Shown here: piece by piece, positions 17,201-24,916 of the stretch
Layout: each line of letters opens with the position of its first letter
Position numbering within the stretch: the first letter of the stretch is position 1
Program-made: the position numbers and the translations under genes
The notes under the pieces: model-generated
The model's input: the letters and a program-made list of their open reading frames with translations, nothing else
Databases searched by the model: none
Told to the model about the DNA's origin: nothing
NCBI GenBank assembly: GCA_007133195.1
Contig: SLNH01000427.1
Location: forward strand, 1 to 32,413
Length of the DNA: 32,413 bases
Reading direction: 5' to 3'
DNA from: Nannocystineae bacterium
GTDB taxonomy: Bacteria > Myxococcota_A > Polyangia > Haliangiales > Haliangiaceae

Positions 17201-19884
17201 ACCACTGGCGGGCGCCGCTCCGCTCCACCGTGTCGATCCTGCGGCGAGGCATCGACCGCGGGATCGAAGGCGGTGAGCTGCAGTTCGCCGTATACGCGTC
17301 GACTTCGATCATCGTGAGTCGATATCAACTCGGCGATCCGCTGGACGAAATATCGGCCGAAGCCGAATCGTTCTCCGCGCTCGCGGGCAGCGTGAATGTC
17401 AAAGCCGGACAGGAGTACCTCACTGTCTATCGCCAGGCCATCCGGTCGCTCAAGGGGAGCACCCCCGCGCTCGGGCGGTTCGATGACGACAGTTTCGACG
17501 AAGCGGCGTACCTCGAGTCGTGCGGCGGGAATCCGGTTTCGCTGGTGCTATACCACGTGCTGCGCCTTCAGACGGCGTTTCTGGCTCGCCAGCTGGGCGA
17601 GGCGGAGGAGAGCGCCGCCGCGATAGAACATCTGATCGGGGCCGTCGGCGGGCTCGTCTCCATCGCCGACTACCGCTACTTCCATTCGCTCGTCATCGCG
17701 GCGGCCGGCGGCGATGATGCCATCGAGCGAGTTCGCGGCCACCAGGAAGATCTCACGTGTTGGGCCGACAATTCCCCGGAGAATTTTTTACACGCGTCCC
17801 TGCTCGTCGAAGCCGAGCTCGCCCGTCTGGAGGGTCGCGCCGAGACCGCCGCGGTCTTGTACGACCAGGCGATCGACGCAGCGGAGAAGGTGAGCAACGA
17901 GCGCGACGCCGCCGTCGCATGCGAACTCGCCGCGCGGTTTTGGGCAACGCGTCGCCTCCGACGCGTCGCCGAGCTCTACCTGCGGAGCTCGCTCGCGCGA
18001 TACGCCCGATGGGGCGCGAACGCCAAGGTCGTGGCGCTCGAGCACGAGTTCCTCAACCTCGCCCCGCCCAGCGGCGCTTCGTGGCGAGTCGGGGAACACT
18101 CGCCCGGAAGCGCCACGCTCGACCTCATGGCGCTCCACAAGGCCTACGAGACCCTGTCGAGCGAGGTCGTCCTCGAACGCCTGGTCGATAAGCTCGTGTC
18201 CGTGTCGATGGAGGTAGCGGGGGCCACCGGGGCGGCGCTGCTCTTCGAGCACGAAGGCTCGCTCGTCCTGCGCGCGTCGGCACCCGCTAACGAGCCACCG
18301 GACGTCCATCAGGATCTCGTCGAACGCGCGCGCGCGGCCAATGAACCTGTCGCCGTCGGCGACCTCGCGCAGGCGCGCGCCCTCGGACTGGAGGCGGCCA
18401 TGCGCCGCGGCCGAGCCCAGTCGCTCCTTGCCGTGCCGATTCACCGAGGGAGCCGAGCGATCGGCGTCCTCTACCTGGAAAATCGGCTCACGACCCACGC
18501 CTTTACCGCCGAGCGCGTCCGCGTTCTCCGCATGCTCGCGTCACAGGCTTCGATCTCGCTCGAAAACAGCATGCTCTTCGAAGGGCTGAGCGTGGAGATC
18601 GCCGAGCGAAAGCGGGCCGAGGAGTCGCTCGGATTTCTGGCCGACGCGAGTGCGCAACTGGGGCGCTCCCTGGACCAGGACACGATCCTGGAGAGCCTCG
18701 TGCACCTGCCCGTGCCTTTCGCAGCAAGCTGGTGCATCGTACAGCCCGTGAGGAACGGCGAGGTGTCCACCGAGGGCGCGTTCGCTCACCCCGCCGCGCT
18801 CGGCCAGACGCCCCTTCACAGCGCCCTGCGCGCGCCCGTGAAGGCGCTTGCGCGCGAGGCGCTAAGCCGCGGCGATGTGCGGGTACAGGAGCTGTCCGAC
18901 GCCGACCGCGGGCACCTGCCTCCGGGGACCCGCGCGGTCTTCGCGGTGCCCCTCGTCGCTCGCGAGCGCAACCTGGGCGTGCTCTCGGGCGGCACCTCGA
19001 AGGCCCTGCAGGACGGAGACCGAGTCATTCTTCGCGAATTGGCCCATCGCGCTGCGTTCGCCCTGGACAACGCGCGCCTTTATGCCCAGTCGCAGGAGGC
19101 CGTGGGCATACGGGACGAGTTTCTGTCGATCGCGTCCCACGAGCTCAACACGCCGCTCACCTCTCTGCGGCTCGCCAGCCAGAAATTCCTGCAGGGCGCG
19201 GTGGACGATCCCGCGCGCGACGAGTCGTTCTTTCGGATGGCGCGCGTGCTCGATCGCCAGACCGGCCGGCTCGCAAAGCTCGTCGAGGACCTCCTCAACG
19301 TCTCTCGCATTCACGCCGGGCGCCTTGAGCTCACGCTCGAGACCGTAAACCTGGGCGAGCTCGTGACCGAGGTGCTCGAGCGGTTCGAGACGCCTAACGA
19401 CGCGACAACCGTGTCCGTAAGCCGGCGGAACACAGGCCCCGTCGTCGGTCGGTGGAACCGAGCGCGGCTCGATCAGGTCGTCACGAACCTCGTGTCGAAT
19501 GCGCTCAAGTTCGGCGCAGGAGGTCCCATCGAGATCGAGACGAGCGTCGCTGGCGAGCGAGCCCTGCTCACGGTGACGGATCACGGCATCGGGATCGAGT
19601 CCGCTCGCTTGAACGCGATCTTCGATCGCTTCGAGCGCGCAGTACCGTCGTCGCGCTACGGCGGGTTGGGCTTGGGGCTGTACATCGCCAAGGAGATCGT
19701 CAGCGCCCTCGGTGGCGCGATCCACGTGGAGAGTGAACCCGAGGTGCGGACGACGTTCGTCGTGGAGCTCCCGCTCGCGGGGCCCCCGCCCTCTGCGCCG
19801 CCGGCGTCGACTCGATCGGGCCACGCCCCGGGAAACGGGCATGCGCCGGGGGACCCGGGCGCTTCGGACGGAGAACCTGCGTGA
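14257..19884 (+). CDS. Trifunctional Ser/Thr kinase-ATPase-GAF-histidine kinase
   Basis: A 1875-residue signalling chimera. Residues about 10-270 are a protein kinase fold: lysine K32 (VVVKRL), catalytic loop HRDINPSN at 127-134, and DFD at 147-149 where DFG is usual. From about 290 an AAA/STAND-like ATPase follows with Walker A GPAGSGKS (K333) and Walker B LSFDDLQW (about 455-461). Helical, TPR-like sequence fills about 650-1280. Two GAF domains lie at about 1300-1440 and 1460-1610. The histidine kinase module has H1628 (ASHELNTPLT), an N-box NLVSNALKFG, G1 DHGIGI, and G2 GGLGLGLYIAKE from 1802. This order is known from trifunctional kinases of cyanobacteria and myxobacteria. There is no receiver domain. 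The GTG start at 14257 follows GAGG by 5 nt. Confidence 0.92.
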   Translation: MTFLDIETVHSGRRFVVQRCRRERDGARVVVKRLRSGEGDSYGARSLSAEHEILQALTATPERPRISEPIEFHGPDRGGPALVLADAGPTDLRKRLGHRTLDMTTALSFGIELARVLSYLHGHHILHRDINPSNIVVGADGHLALVDFDAATRVIGLSPDDVPSELTGTLHYIAPEQTGRMGRGVDHRADLYAAGATLYEMLTGSPPFAGSDAVALVHAHLARTPVAPATINPRVPRLLSDLALKLLAKNPDHRYQTADALAHDLEEARERWRETGTISRFELGRADVRGTLAIAQGLYGRRREIESLTAAVTRAGDGARELIVLRGPAGSGKSSLIAEVARTHAGRATFTQGKAGQGQGNHPHAAWKEAVGPLLTQILDAGEPRRSRWKRLVLEATGRDAALLTELCPDLAALLGPQPAPPPSTGAAMRETRFRRAFVGLIRTLAAEYRPLVLSFDDLQWIDPASLSLLHLIAAEGDCPHLLVIAIYRDDELPATHPMHEVVAAAGEREVPVHTHDLGALGQGDVTSLLGDTLKRPEDEVRSLARVVLAKTAGNALFVHRFLYTIHQRDWLTFDATRNSWSWDEHRIARAEATENVVALMRDAIRNLPAETQEVLRAASCFRGWIDLELLAEITDADRERVARSLWRAVEERLLVGRRDQAGNAYYRFEHDRVQETAYALLGAEERQAIHMSLARRLLERYAQHPDGEIFEVVEHLGHGAALIRGEGERHDVARLHAEAGARARAANAYRAALAYFHRGIALLGGGHGAWEVDRELAFRLHREGAECAYLLGEYAQGDALVETARPHESSPFDSAGLANLQVIAMATRGDMEGALRRGMEGLAGFGIELPGDIEEAWEQELASVRDALSELRKPVIELERLRDPTEVAIMELLSNLLSPAFVTSSRRFAFLVGRMVARSVQHGNCVYSAFAYAGLGMVIGTLERDYRTAHELGRTGAALAEAFDDPVQECRTLHILGCFINHWRAPLRSTVSILRRGIDRGIEGGELQFAVYASTSIIVSRYQLGDPLDEISAEAESFSALAGSVNVKAGQEYLTVYRQAIRSLKGSTPALGRFDDDSFDEAAYLESCGGNPVSLVLYHVLRLQTAFLARQLGEAEESAAAIEHLIGAVGGLVSIADYRYFHSLVIAAAGGDDAIERVRGHQEDLTCWADNSPENFLHASLLVEAELARLEGRAETAAVLYDQAIDAAEKVSNERDAAVACELAARFWATRRLRRVAELYLRSSLARYARWGANAKVVALEHEFLNLAPPSGASWRVGEHSPGSATLDLMALHKAYETLSSEVVLERLVDKLVSVSMEVAGATGAALLFEHEGSLVLRASAPANEPPDVHQDLVERARAANEPVAVGDLAQARALGLEAAMRRGRAQSLLAVPIHRGSRAIGVLYLENRLTTHAFTAERVRVLRMLASQASISLENSMLFEGLSVEIAERKRAEESLGFLADASAQLGRSLDQDTILESLVHLPVPFAASWCIVQPVRNGEVSTEGAFAHPAALGQTPLHSALRAPVKALAREALSRGDVRVQELSDADRGHLPPGTRAVFAVPLVARERNLGVLSGGTSKALQDGDRVILRELAHRAAFALDNARLYAQSQEAVGIRDEFLSIASHELNTPLTSLRLASQKFLQGAVDDPARDESFFRMARVLDRQTGRLAKLVEDLLNVSRIHAGRLELTLETVNLGELVTEVLERFETPNDATTVSVSRRNTGPVVGRWNRARLDQVVTNLVSNALKFGAGGPIEIETSVAGERALLTVTDHGIGIESARLNAIFDRFERAVPSSRYGGLGLGLYIAKEIVSALGGAIHVESEPEVRTTFVVELPLAGPPPSAPPASTRSGHAPGNGHAPGDPGASDGEPA

Positions 19885-19954
19885 GCGGCCGGCGCGATAG
19901 CGGGCCGCGAAGGCTCGGGACACGCGCGAGGGTGATCGACGCCGAGCAAACCGA

Positions 19955-19978
19955 GCGTCGCGGGCCCGCCGTCGACGC
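19955..19978. terminator. Possible hairpin between convergent genes
   Basis: GCGTCG (19955-19960) and CGACGC (19973-19978) can pair around a 12-nt GC-rich loop. This lies in the 132-bp gap between the giant kinase stop and the stop of the oppositely oriented lipoprotein gene. There is no T-tract. In DNA this GC-rich such stems arise by chance, so support is weak. Confidence 0.2.
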
Positions 19979-20016
19979 ACCGGCGCCCCACTTGAGTCTA
20001 AGGAACGCGCGGAGTA

Positions 20017-20658
20017 TCAATCGCAGCAGGCCGAGTGTACCCATACAGAGCTCGTGTAGGTCTCCCCGCCCGGCAGCTGAACGTCCACGTAGGCGCTCAA
20101 GCGATCGCCGTCCATCGTACTCGGCCGCAGCCCAGCGCGCAGGATGGCGAAGACGCTCGTGAGCGCGAAGTCCCCTTCGTCCGTCTCGCGGTAGTGTCCC
20201 GCGCGGTTCGCGGTCGCCAGCACCTCGCCCGCCTCGTCTTCGATGCGGAACGCGGACTGCACCTCGTCCCGCTGCTCGCTGGTAAGCGACTCCAGCACAT
20301 CTCGCTCGAGCCGAGACGAGAGCCAGGCGTGCGAGCCCCCTTGAATTCCGCGCTCCCATCGCAGCTCGTCACCGTGCATAAGGGGCTCCCAGGCGTCGAT
20401 GCCGCTGCCGATCTGGAGCTCGCGATCGCCGGCCGGCGGATCCCCCTGTTGCCAGGATCGCCCCGCGTCCCCACCTCCCTCGCCGTCTCCAGTCGCTCTA
20501 GCGTCGGGCTCCGCTGCGTGGGCGTCGCCGCTCGACGCGTCGACTCCGGACGCCTGATCCTGACAGGCAGACGCCAAGGCTGCGTAGAGGAGCGCGGCCG
20601 CGGCTACGGCTACCAGGGCTCCGCCGTCATGGCGACGGTGCGCAGTAGTGATGTCCAT
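20017..20658 (-). CDS. Lipoprotein of unknown function (third gene of lipoprotein operon)
   Basis: A 213-residue predicted lipoprotein. A basic start, a hydrophobic helix and the lipobox LASAC place the lipid cysteine at residue 32. An Asp/Ala/Gly-rich linker follows to about residue 70. The remaining 140 residues look folded (a DAWEPLMHGDELRWERG segment, SAFRIEDEAGEVLATANRAGHYR, SAYVDVQLPGGETYTSSVWV) and end in CC-D, so a beta-rich domain is likely. No family is recognised. The ATG at 20658 is chosen because it begins the signal peptide; the frame is open further upstream to 20754. With this start it overlaps the upstream gene's end by 32 nt, as in a co-translated operon. Confidence 0.65.
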   Translation of the reverse strand: MDITTAHRRHDGGALVAVAAAALLYAALASACQDQASGVDASSGDAHAAEPDARATGDGEGGGDAGRSWQQGDPPAGDRELQIGSGIDAWEPLMHGDELRWERGIQGGSHAWLSSRLERDVLESLTSEQRDEVQSAFRIEDEAGEVLATANRAGHYRETDEGDFALTSVFAILRAGLRPSTMDGDRLSAYVDVQLPGGETYTSSVWVHSACCD

Positions 20659-21169
20659 GATCGCGGGGCGAGCGCTCGCAGCGCATACGCCCGTGCTCCG
20701 TCGTTGGGCAGTCGTAGTTGTGTACATGGTCACCGTGGTCGAGTACGCAGACAAAGCCGCACGCTCGTTCGCCGTCGTCTAGCTCGAGCGCGCACTCGGC
20801 GTGGACGCCGGAGCCGAAAAAGCCGCAGCTCGTACGAAGCTCATCACAGTACGGAGCGCAAAACCCGACGCGAGCGTCTTTCTCGAGAAACACACACGTG
20901 CTTTCGTCGAGGCATCGGGTGTCTTCATCACACAGCTCACCCGGCTCGGCTTCCTGCGGGAACGATTCGATGGCGTCGGGCGATGCGGCATCGGACTGGG
21001 TTTTTGCATCGACCTGAGCCGATGCATCGATCGGGGCGTCGCTGGCGCCGTCCGAATCGACCTCGGCGGCGTCGTCGCCGCCACACGCCGCCAGGTGGGT
21101 GAGCAAGCACGCGGCGAGGACGCACCACCGAGCATGCGCCCGCGATGCGCGACAGCAGGGCGCGCGCAC
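20627..21169 (-). CDS. Cysteine-rich lipoprotein (second gene of lipoprotein operon)
   Basis: A 180-residue predicted lipoprotein with lipobox HLAAC (cysteine 29) and a Ser/Asp/Ala linker to about residue 75. The C-terminal 100 residues contain exactly 12 cysteines, spaced as in small disulfide-rich extracellular modules, enough for six disulfides. Histidine/aspartate clusters (DHGDHVHNYDC and DHGHHYC) near the end could bind metal. No named family is recognised. The GTG start at 21169 overlaps the stop of the NHL gene by one base (TAGTG), which argues for translational coupling and fixes the start. A GTG at 21121 would still give a shorter signal. Confidence 0.68.
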   Translation of the reverse strand: MRAPCCRASRAHARWCVLAACLLTHLAACGGDDAAEVDSDGASDAPIDASAQVDAKTQSDAASPDAIESFPQEAEPGELCDEDTRCLDESTCVFLEKDARVGFCAPYCDELRTSCGFFGSGVHAECALELDDGERACGFVCVLDHGDHVHNYDCPTTEHGRMRCERSPRDHGHHYCAPSP

Positions 21170-23586
21170 TACTCGTCGTCCCCCGCAGCCGCGTTGCGGC
21201 CGCGATACAGCGCCTGGCTGGAGGTGATCACGAGATCCTCATCCACGACACTCAAGCCCGAAGGGAAGTAAAAGCGCGCGGTGTCGAGCGGTACGGCCGG
21301 CTCGCCCGAGCCGCCCGCACGGCCCAACTCGCCCAGCGGCGTATCGACCTCGCGGTCGTCGATGTGCAGGCGGCGGATGGCGTGATTCACCCGGTCGGTG
21401 ACATAGAGATGCTCGCCCTCGGCGCCCACGGCGACGGCGTGCGGGGAACGGAAGGCCGCCTCCTCCCCCACGCCGTCGAAGGCGCCGGGCACTCCGTATT
21501 CCCCTGCAAGGGTGTCGACCGTCTGCGTCGCGAGCTCGACGCGACGAATAAGGTGATGCGCGGTGTCGGCGACATAAAGCTGTTCGTCATCGTGGGCGAG
21601 CGCGAGCCCTCCGGGCGCTACGAAAATCGCCTCATCGCCCACGCCGTCGGGATCGTACTCGCTGTCCTCCGGCTGAGGCTTGCCGCCCGCTACGTCGCGC
21701 ACCTCACCCGCTGCGAGATCGATGACTCGCACGCGATGCAGCGAGCGATCGCTCACGTAGATGTGGTCTCGTTCGGTCGCCGCCGCGATGCCACCGAGAA
21801 GCCCGTACTCTGCGTCCTCGATCGCCCCCTCGATGACCGCGTCCTCCGCGGGCTCCCCGTCCTCGAAGGCGACGATGCGGTCGGGGCCGCCTGACGTGGT
21901 TGTGAGCTCGCGGGACTGGGGATCGAGCTCACGGACGGCGTGGTTGCCGACGTCGGCGACATAAATGCGCTCGCCGTCGGCGGACGCGGCCACGGCGCTG
22001 GGCGCGCTGAGGCGAGCGAGCTCCCCAGCGCCGTCGGCATAGCCGGCCACGCCGGGAGAGCCCGCGAGCGTCTCGACGACGCCGCGTTCGGCGTCGAAGC
22101 GACGCACCACATGATTCCCCGGGTCGGCGACATACACGTACCGTCCTCCTTTCGCGACCGCGACGCCTTCGGGGTCCCGAAAGCGCGCCTTGTCCCCCTC
22201 TCCGTCTCGCCAGCCGCTGGGCTGGGGCGCCCCCATGATCGTCTCAACCGTGTCGAGTTCGGGCACGTACTCGCGCACGTTGTTGTTCGTGCGGTCCATG
22301 TAATAGATGCGCTCACCCGCGGCGTCGGCGTGAATGCCGAAGGCAATCCCGAAGCGCGCCTCGAGCGCGTGGCCATCGGAGGCACCGTCCGCGCCGCTTT
22401 TGCCGGCCACTGTCTCCACCTCGAAGGTCTCGGCATCGATCTCGCGAATCGTGTTGTGGAAACCAGCGACGAAGAGTGAGCCCGAGGCGAACGCGAGGCC
22501 TTGGCTTACGGCGAAGCGAGCCTGGTCGCCCACCCCGTCTTGATCGCCTGCCTGTCCGGGGGTGCCGGCGATCGTGTCGACCTCGAAGTTCGACGCGCCG
22601 AGGTCTACGCGCCGGACGACGTTGTTGAATGTGTCGTTTACATACAGAAACTCGGCCTCGTCATCTACGTCGATCCCGCCTGGCCCCGAGAAGCGTGCTT
22701 CGTCGCCCGGGCCATCCTGAAAGCCGTCGCGCTCCGGCGCTGAGACGGAGGTGTCGCCGGCCACGTTCTCCACCACCTCGTCATCGAGATCGACTCGCCT
22801 GATTCGGTTGTTTCCGCGGTCGGCGAAGTAGAGATACCGCCCCTGCGGGTCCATCTGCATGCCGATGACAAGGGCGACCCGAGCCTCGGAGAGCTCTCCG
22901 TCTACGTCGCCGCACTCCCGCGGCTCACCGATAAGCGTCCTAACTTCGCGGGTGGCCACCTCGAGCGTCCGGAGGGTGCAGTTGAAGCCGTCGGCGATGT
23001 AGAGCACCTCTCCCTCAGGATCGATCGCGACACCGCGCGGACCCTCGAAAGTGGCCTCGTCGCCCACGCCGTCGTCTGCGCCTTCCACCCCGGGTCGGCC
23101 GGCGAGCGTCACGACCTCGCCACTCACGAGCCCAAGCCTGCGCACAGTGCGATTAAAGGTGTCGACAAAGTACAAAAACTCGCCCTCGGGGGAGATCACC
23201 GCGTGGAGCGCGCCGTCCATCCTGGCCCGCGTCGCCACGCCGTCGTTGCTCCCAACCGCCGTGACGCCAGCGAGTAGCTCGAGCGTCTCGCCGACCTCCT
23301 CATCCACGTCATGGTCACCGTCGGGCGGGCCGACGGTGGTGCTCGTTCCGTCATCACACTCGATCGTCGCCGTGCCGTCGTCGTGCTCCTCGACAGTGCA
23401 ACCGGAGGGGACCTCCATGTCTGTTCCGTCGTCGCAGCGGATGAAGACTCCATCCTCCTCGTCGCTCACCGTGCAGCCGGCGAGCGACGAGCCATCGTCG
23501 CTACCGCAGCCCGACGAGGCGACGGGAAGGAGAACCGCGAGGAGGGCAGCCCCGCATAAGCGTTGAAATGCGTCGCGTACAGTCAT
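21169..23586 (-). CDS. NHL-repeat beta-propeller lipoprotein (first gene of operon)
   Basis: An 805-residue predicted lipoprotein (lipobox ASSGC, cysteine 27). After a short acidic region with paired cysteines (residues 28-80) it consists of about eleven NHL-type repeats of 50-60 residues. Each has the pattern LAGxPGxxGxxDGxGxxAxF, then a G-V/I-A strand, then (L/I)YVADxxNxxVRR. NHL repeats form six-bladed propellers, so this length suggests two propellers in tandem. They bind proteins, RNA or carbohydrate; here it must act outside the cytoplasm. It heads a three-lipoprotein operon. The ATG at 23586 is chosen over an upstream one at 23691 because GGAGA lies about 9 nt before it and the signal peptide starts there. 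Confidence 0.85.
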   Translation of the reverse strand: MTVRDAFQRLCGAALLAVLLPVASSGCGSDDGSSLAGCTVSDEEDGVFIRCDDGTDMEVPSGCTVEEHDDGTATIECDDGTSTTVGPPDGDHDVDEEVGETLELLAGVTAVGSNDGVATRARMDGALHAVISPEGEFLYFVDTFNRTVRRLGLVSGEVVTLAGRPGVEGADDGVGDEATFEGPRGVAIDPEGEVLYIADGFNCTLRTLEVATREVRTLIGEPRECGDVDGELSEARVALVIGMQMDPQGRYLYFADRGNNRIRRVDLDDEVVENVAGDTSVSAPERDGFQDGPGDEARFSGPGGIDVDDEAEFLYVNDTFNNVVRRVDLGASNFEVDTIAGTPGQAGDQDGVGDQARFAVSQGLAFASGSLFVAGFHNTIREIDAETFEVETVAGKSGADGASDGHALEARFGIAFGIHADAAGERIYYMDRTNNNVREYVPELDTVETIMGAPQPSGWRDGEGDKARFRDPEGVAVAKGGRYVYVADPGNHVVRRFDAERGVVETLAGSPGVAGYADGAGELARLSAPSAVAASADGERIYVADVGNHAVRELDPQSRELTTTSGGPDRIVAFEDGEPAEDAVIEGAIEDAEYGLLGGIAAATERDHIYVSDRSLHRVRVIDLAAGEVRDVAGGKPQPEDSEYDPDGVGDEAIFVAPGGLALAHDDEQLYVADTAHHLIRRVELATQTVDTLAGEYGVPGAFDGVGEEAAFRSPHAVAVGAEGEHLYVTDRVNHAIRRLHIDDREVDTPLGELGRAGGSGEPAVPLDTARFYFPSGLSVVDEDLVITSSQALYRGRNAAAGDDE

Positions 23587-24142
23587 GTCGTCGTCTCCGT
23601 GAAAAGCGGGTGAGCTTTGCCTGCGCGCAGACCCTTGAACCACAACCCGCAGGCAGAAGCAAGCGAATTGCAAAGGCATCGGAGTTGCCATACGTCGGCG
23701 CTTCGCCGTCTACCCGTCCGTTTCGGCCAGCCCGAGGCCAAACGGCCGTGGGTCGATGCGGGCGACGAGGCTCAGCGCTCGAAGCTCGCCCCCGCGGCGT
23801 GACGGCGTTGCAGCCGGCCGCCAGGCGACGTCCGACACAAGGGTTGTTCGACGATTGGGTGGCGGCGCGCTCCGCGGTGGAGCAGGCGGGCGGGGCGGCG
23901 CGTTAGCGGGCGACGAAGAGCGCGGAGTACGCCAAGCGTCTCGAGAAGGGACGCTTCTCGGCTCTGTGGCGAAGCGGACCCACGACGAGCGTCGAGCTTA
24001 CGGCGAGCGAGCTGTCGGTGTGTTCACAAGGACGTGAGCGCGTCCCGCGCATGAGGCTGTCGCCGACAGCCACGCGGTCTTCATGGGGCGGGGGCGGGTG
24101 ACTCGCTTGGCTGGGACACAAGCGAGTGGGAGCGTGGCGGGG
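23587..24142. other. Long intergenic region, mostly featureless
   Basis: 556 bp between two leftward lipoprotein genes. It holds the promoter region of the NHL operon and a short stretch resembling the end of an IS66 tnpB gene. Several short frames cross it on both strands, but none has a recognisable product, signal peptide or ribosome binding site. It looks like decaying sequence. Confidence 0.5.
23922..24020 (+). pseudogene. Possible remnant of IS66-family tnpB (Orf2)
   Basis: One frame reads YAKRLEKGRF and, after about eleven residues, SVELTASEL. The C-terminal part of IS66 TnpB (Orf2) proteins typically contains KRLEKGRF followed about a dozen residues later by a V-x-LT-x-x-(Q/E)L segment. 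An in-frame TAG (23904-23906) lies just upstream, and the residues after the match are unrelated to the usual LLEGID end. If real, only about 33 codons survive. No terminal repeats or other transposon genes are near. The assignment rests on memory of the motif and a short match. Confidence 0.4.
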
Positions 24143-24910
24143 TCAGTTGTGTGCGTCTTCGCTGTGCGCGTCTTCGCCGTGCGGGTCCTCGTCGTCCGCG
24201 AGCACGTCGTTGACGGCGTCCGAGAGACTGGTCATCCCCGCGCGCTCGCCGATATCCTCGGCCTCCTCGGCGGAGGCGCCGTCTACGAAGTGCGCCTTGA
24301 GCGCATACATCGCGCCCACGCGATTGCCGCTCGCGCAGTGCACCAGGACGTCGCGCTCGGCGTCCTCCAGGGCTTCAGCGAAGGTCTCGGCGTTTTGTAG
24401 GGTGAGTCCCTCGGCGCCCGCCACTGGGATGACCTCGTAGTCGATTCCCGCCTCCTCGGCGCGCTCGCGGAGCTCGGCGGCGCCCGCCTCATCGGACGGC
24501 TGGAAGCTGATAACGGTCTCGTAGCCGGTGTCGGCGGCATCCTCGATGTGCGCGGGCTCTGGCTGTCCCCCGGTGAGCACCCCGTCCACGGCGCGCGCGT
24601 TCGGGATATCGATCGGTGCCGGATCAGCATCTGGCGGTGCCGGATCAGGATTTGGCTGGGCTGGGTCGTCGGCTGCGCTGCGATCGCCGGCGTCGGCCGC
24701 CGCCGCTTCAACCGCGGTGTCGGCGCTCGACTCGGCGGCCGCTGGGCTCTCGCCAACCGGTGAGGACGCGGCCGCCTCGGCGCCCGGCGAGCCGTTGGGG
24801 CCGGCTTCGCTCGGGCGCTGCGGGCTGGTGCACGCCGTGAGGGCGAGGGCGAGACCGCTCGCCGCAGCGAGCGCGGCGGTGGCGTTTAGCCTTCGTGTCG
24901 TCATCATCAC
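24143..24910 (-). CDS. Lipoprotein with DUF442/BLH-type phosphatase-like domain
   Basis: A predicted lipoprotein of about 255 residues. The signal peptide ends in ALTAC (cysteine 27), followed by a long Ala/Ser/Pro/Asp linker to about residue 100. The folded domain (about 102-230) resembles the dual-specificity-phosphatase-like DUF442/beta-lactamase-hydrolase-associated family. It opens with VDGVLTGGQPEPAHI and has the P-loop HCASGNR with C192 and R197, the cysteine-x4-arginine spacing of that family. The C-terminus is acidic with His (DPHGEDAHSEDAHN). An exported version of this domain is uncommon in my knowledge. It follows polX by 6 nt on the same strand. The GTG at 24910 and ATGs at 24907 and 24904 are all possible starts. 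Confidence 0.8.
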   Translation of the reverse strand: MMMTTRRLNATAALAAASGLALALTACTSPQRPSEAGPNGSPGAEAAASSPVGESPAAAESSADTAVEAAAADAGDRSAADDPAQPNPDPAPPDADPAPIDIPNARAVDGVLTGGQPEPAHIEDAADTGYETVISFQPSDEAGAAELRERAEEAGIDYEVIPVAGAEGLTLQNAETFAEALEDAERDVLVHCASGNRVGAMYALKAHFVDGASAEEAEDIGERAGMTSLSDAVNDVLADDEDPHGEDAHSEDAHN

Positions 24911-24916
24911 CGGAGT

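Noticed and set aside
18862-19980. 372-codon frame on the - strand
   Set aside because: Antisense to the GAF and kinase modules of the 1875-residue protein; composition is Arg-rich and without motifs.
23568-23906. 112-codon + strand frame in the long spacer
   Set aside because: It overlaps the start region of the NHL gene and its product is Arg/Ala-rich without a motif.
24600-24660. Direct repeat around GGTGCCGGATCAG
   Set aside because: It lies in the coding sequence for the DPAP-rich linker of the phosphatase-like lipoprotein and simply reflects repeated residues.
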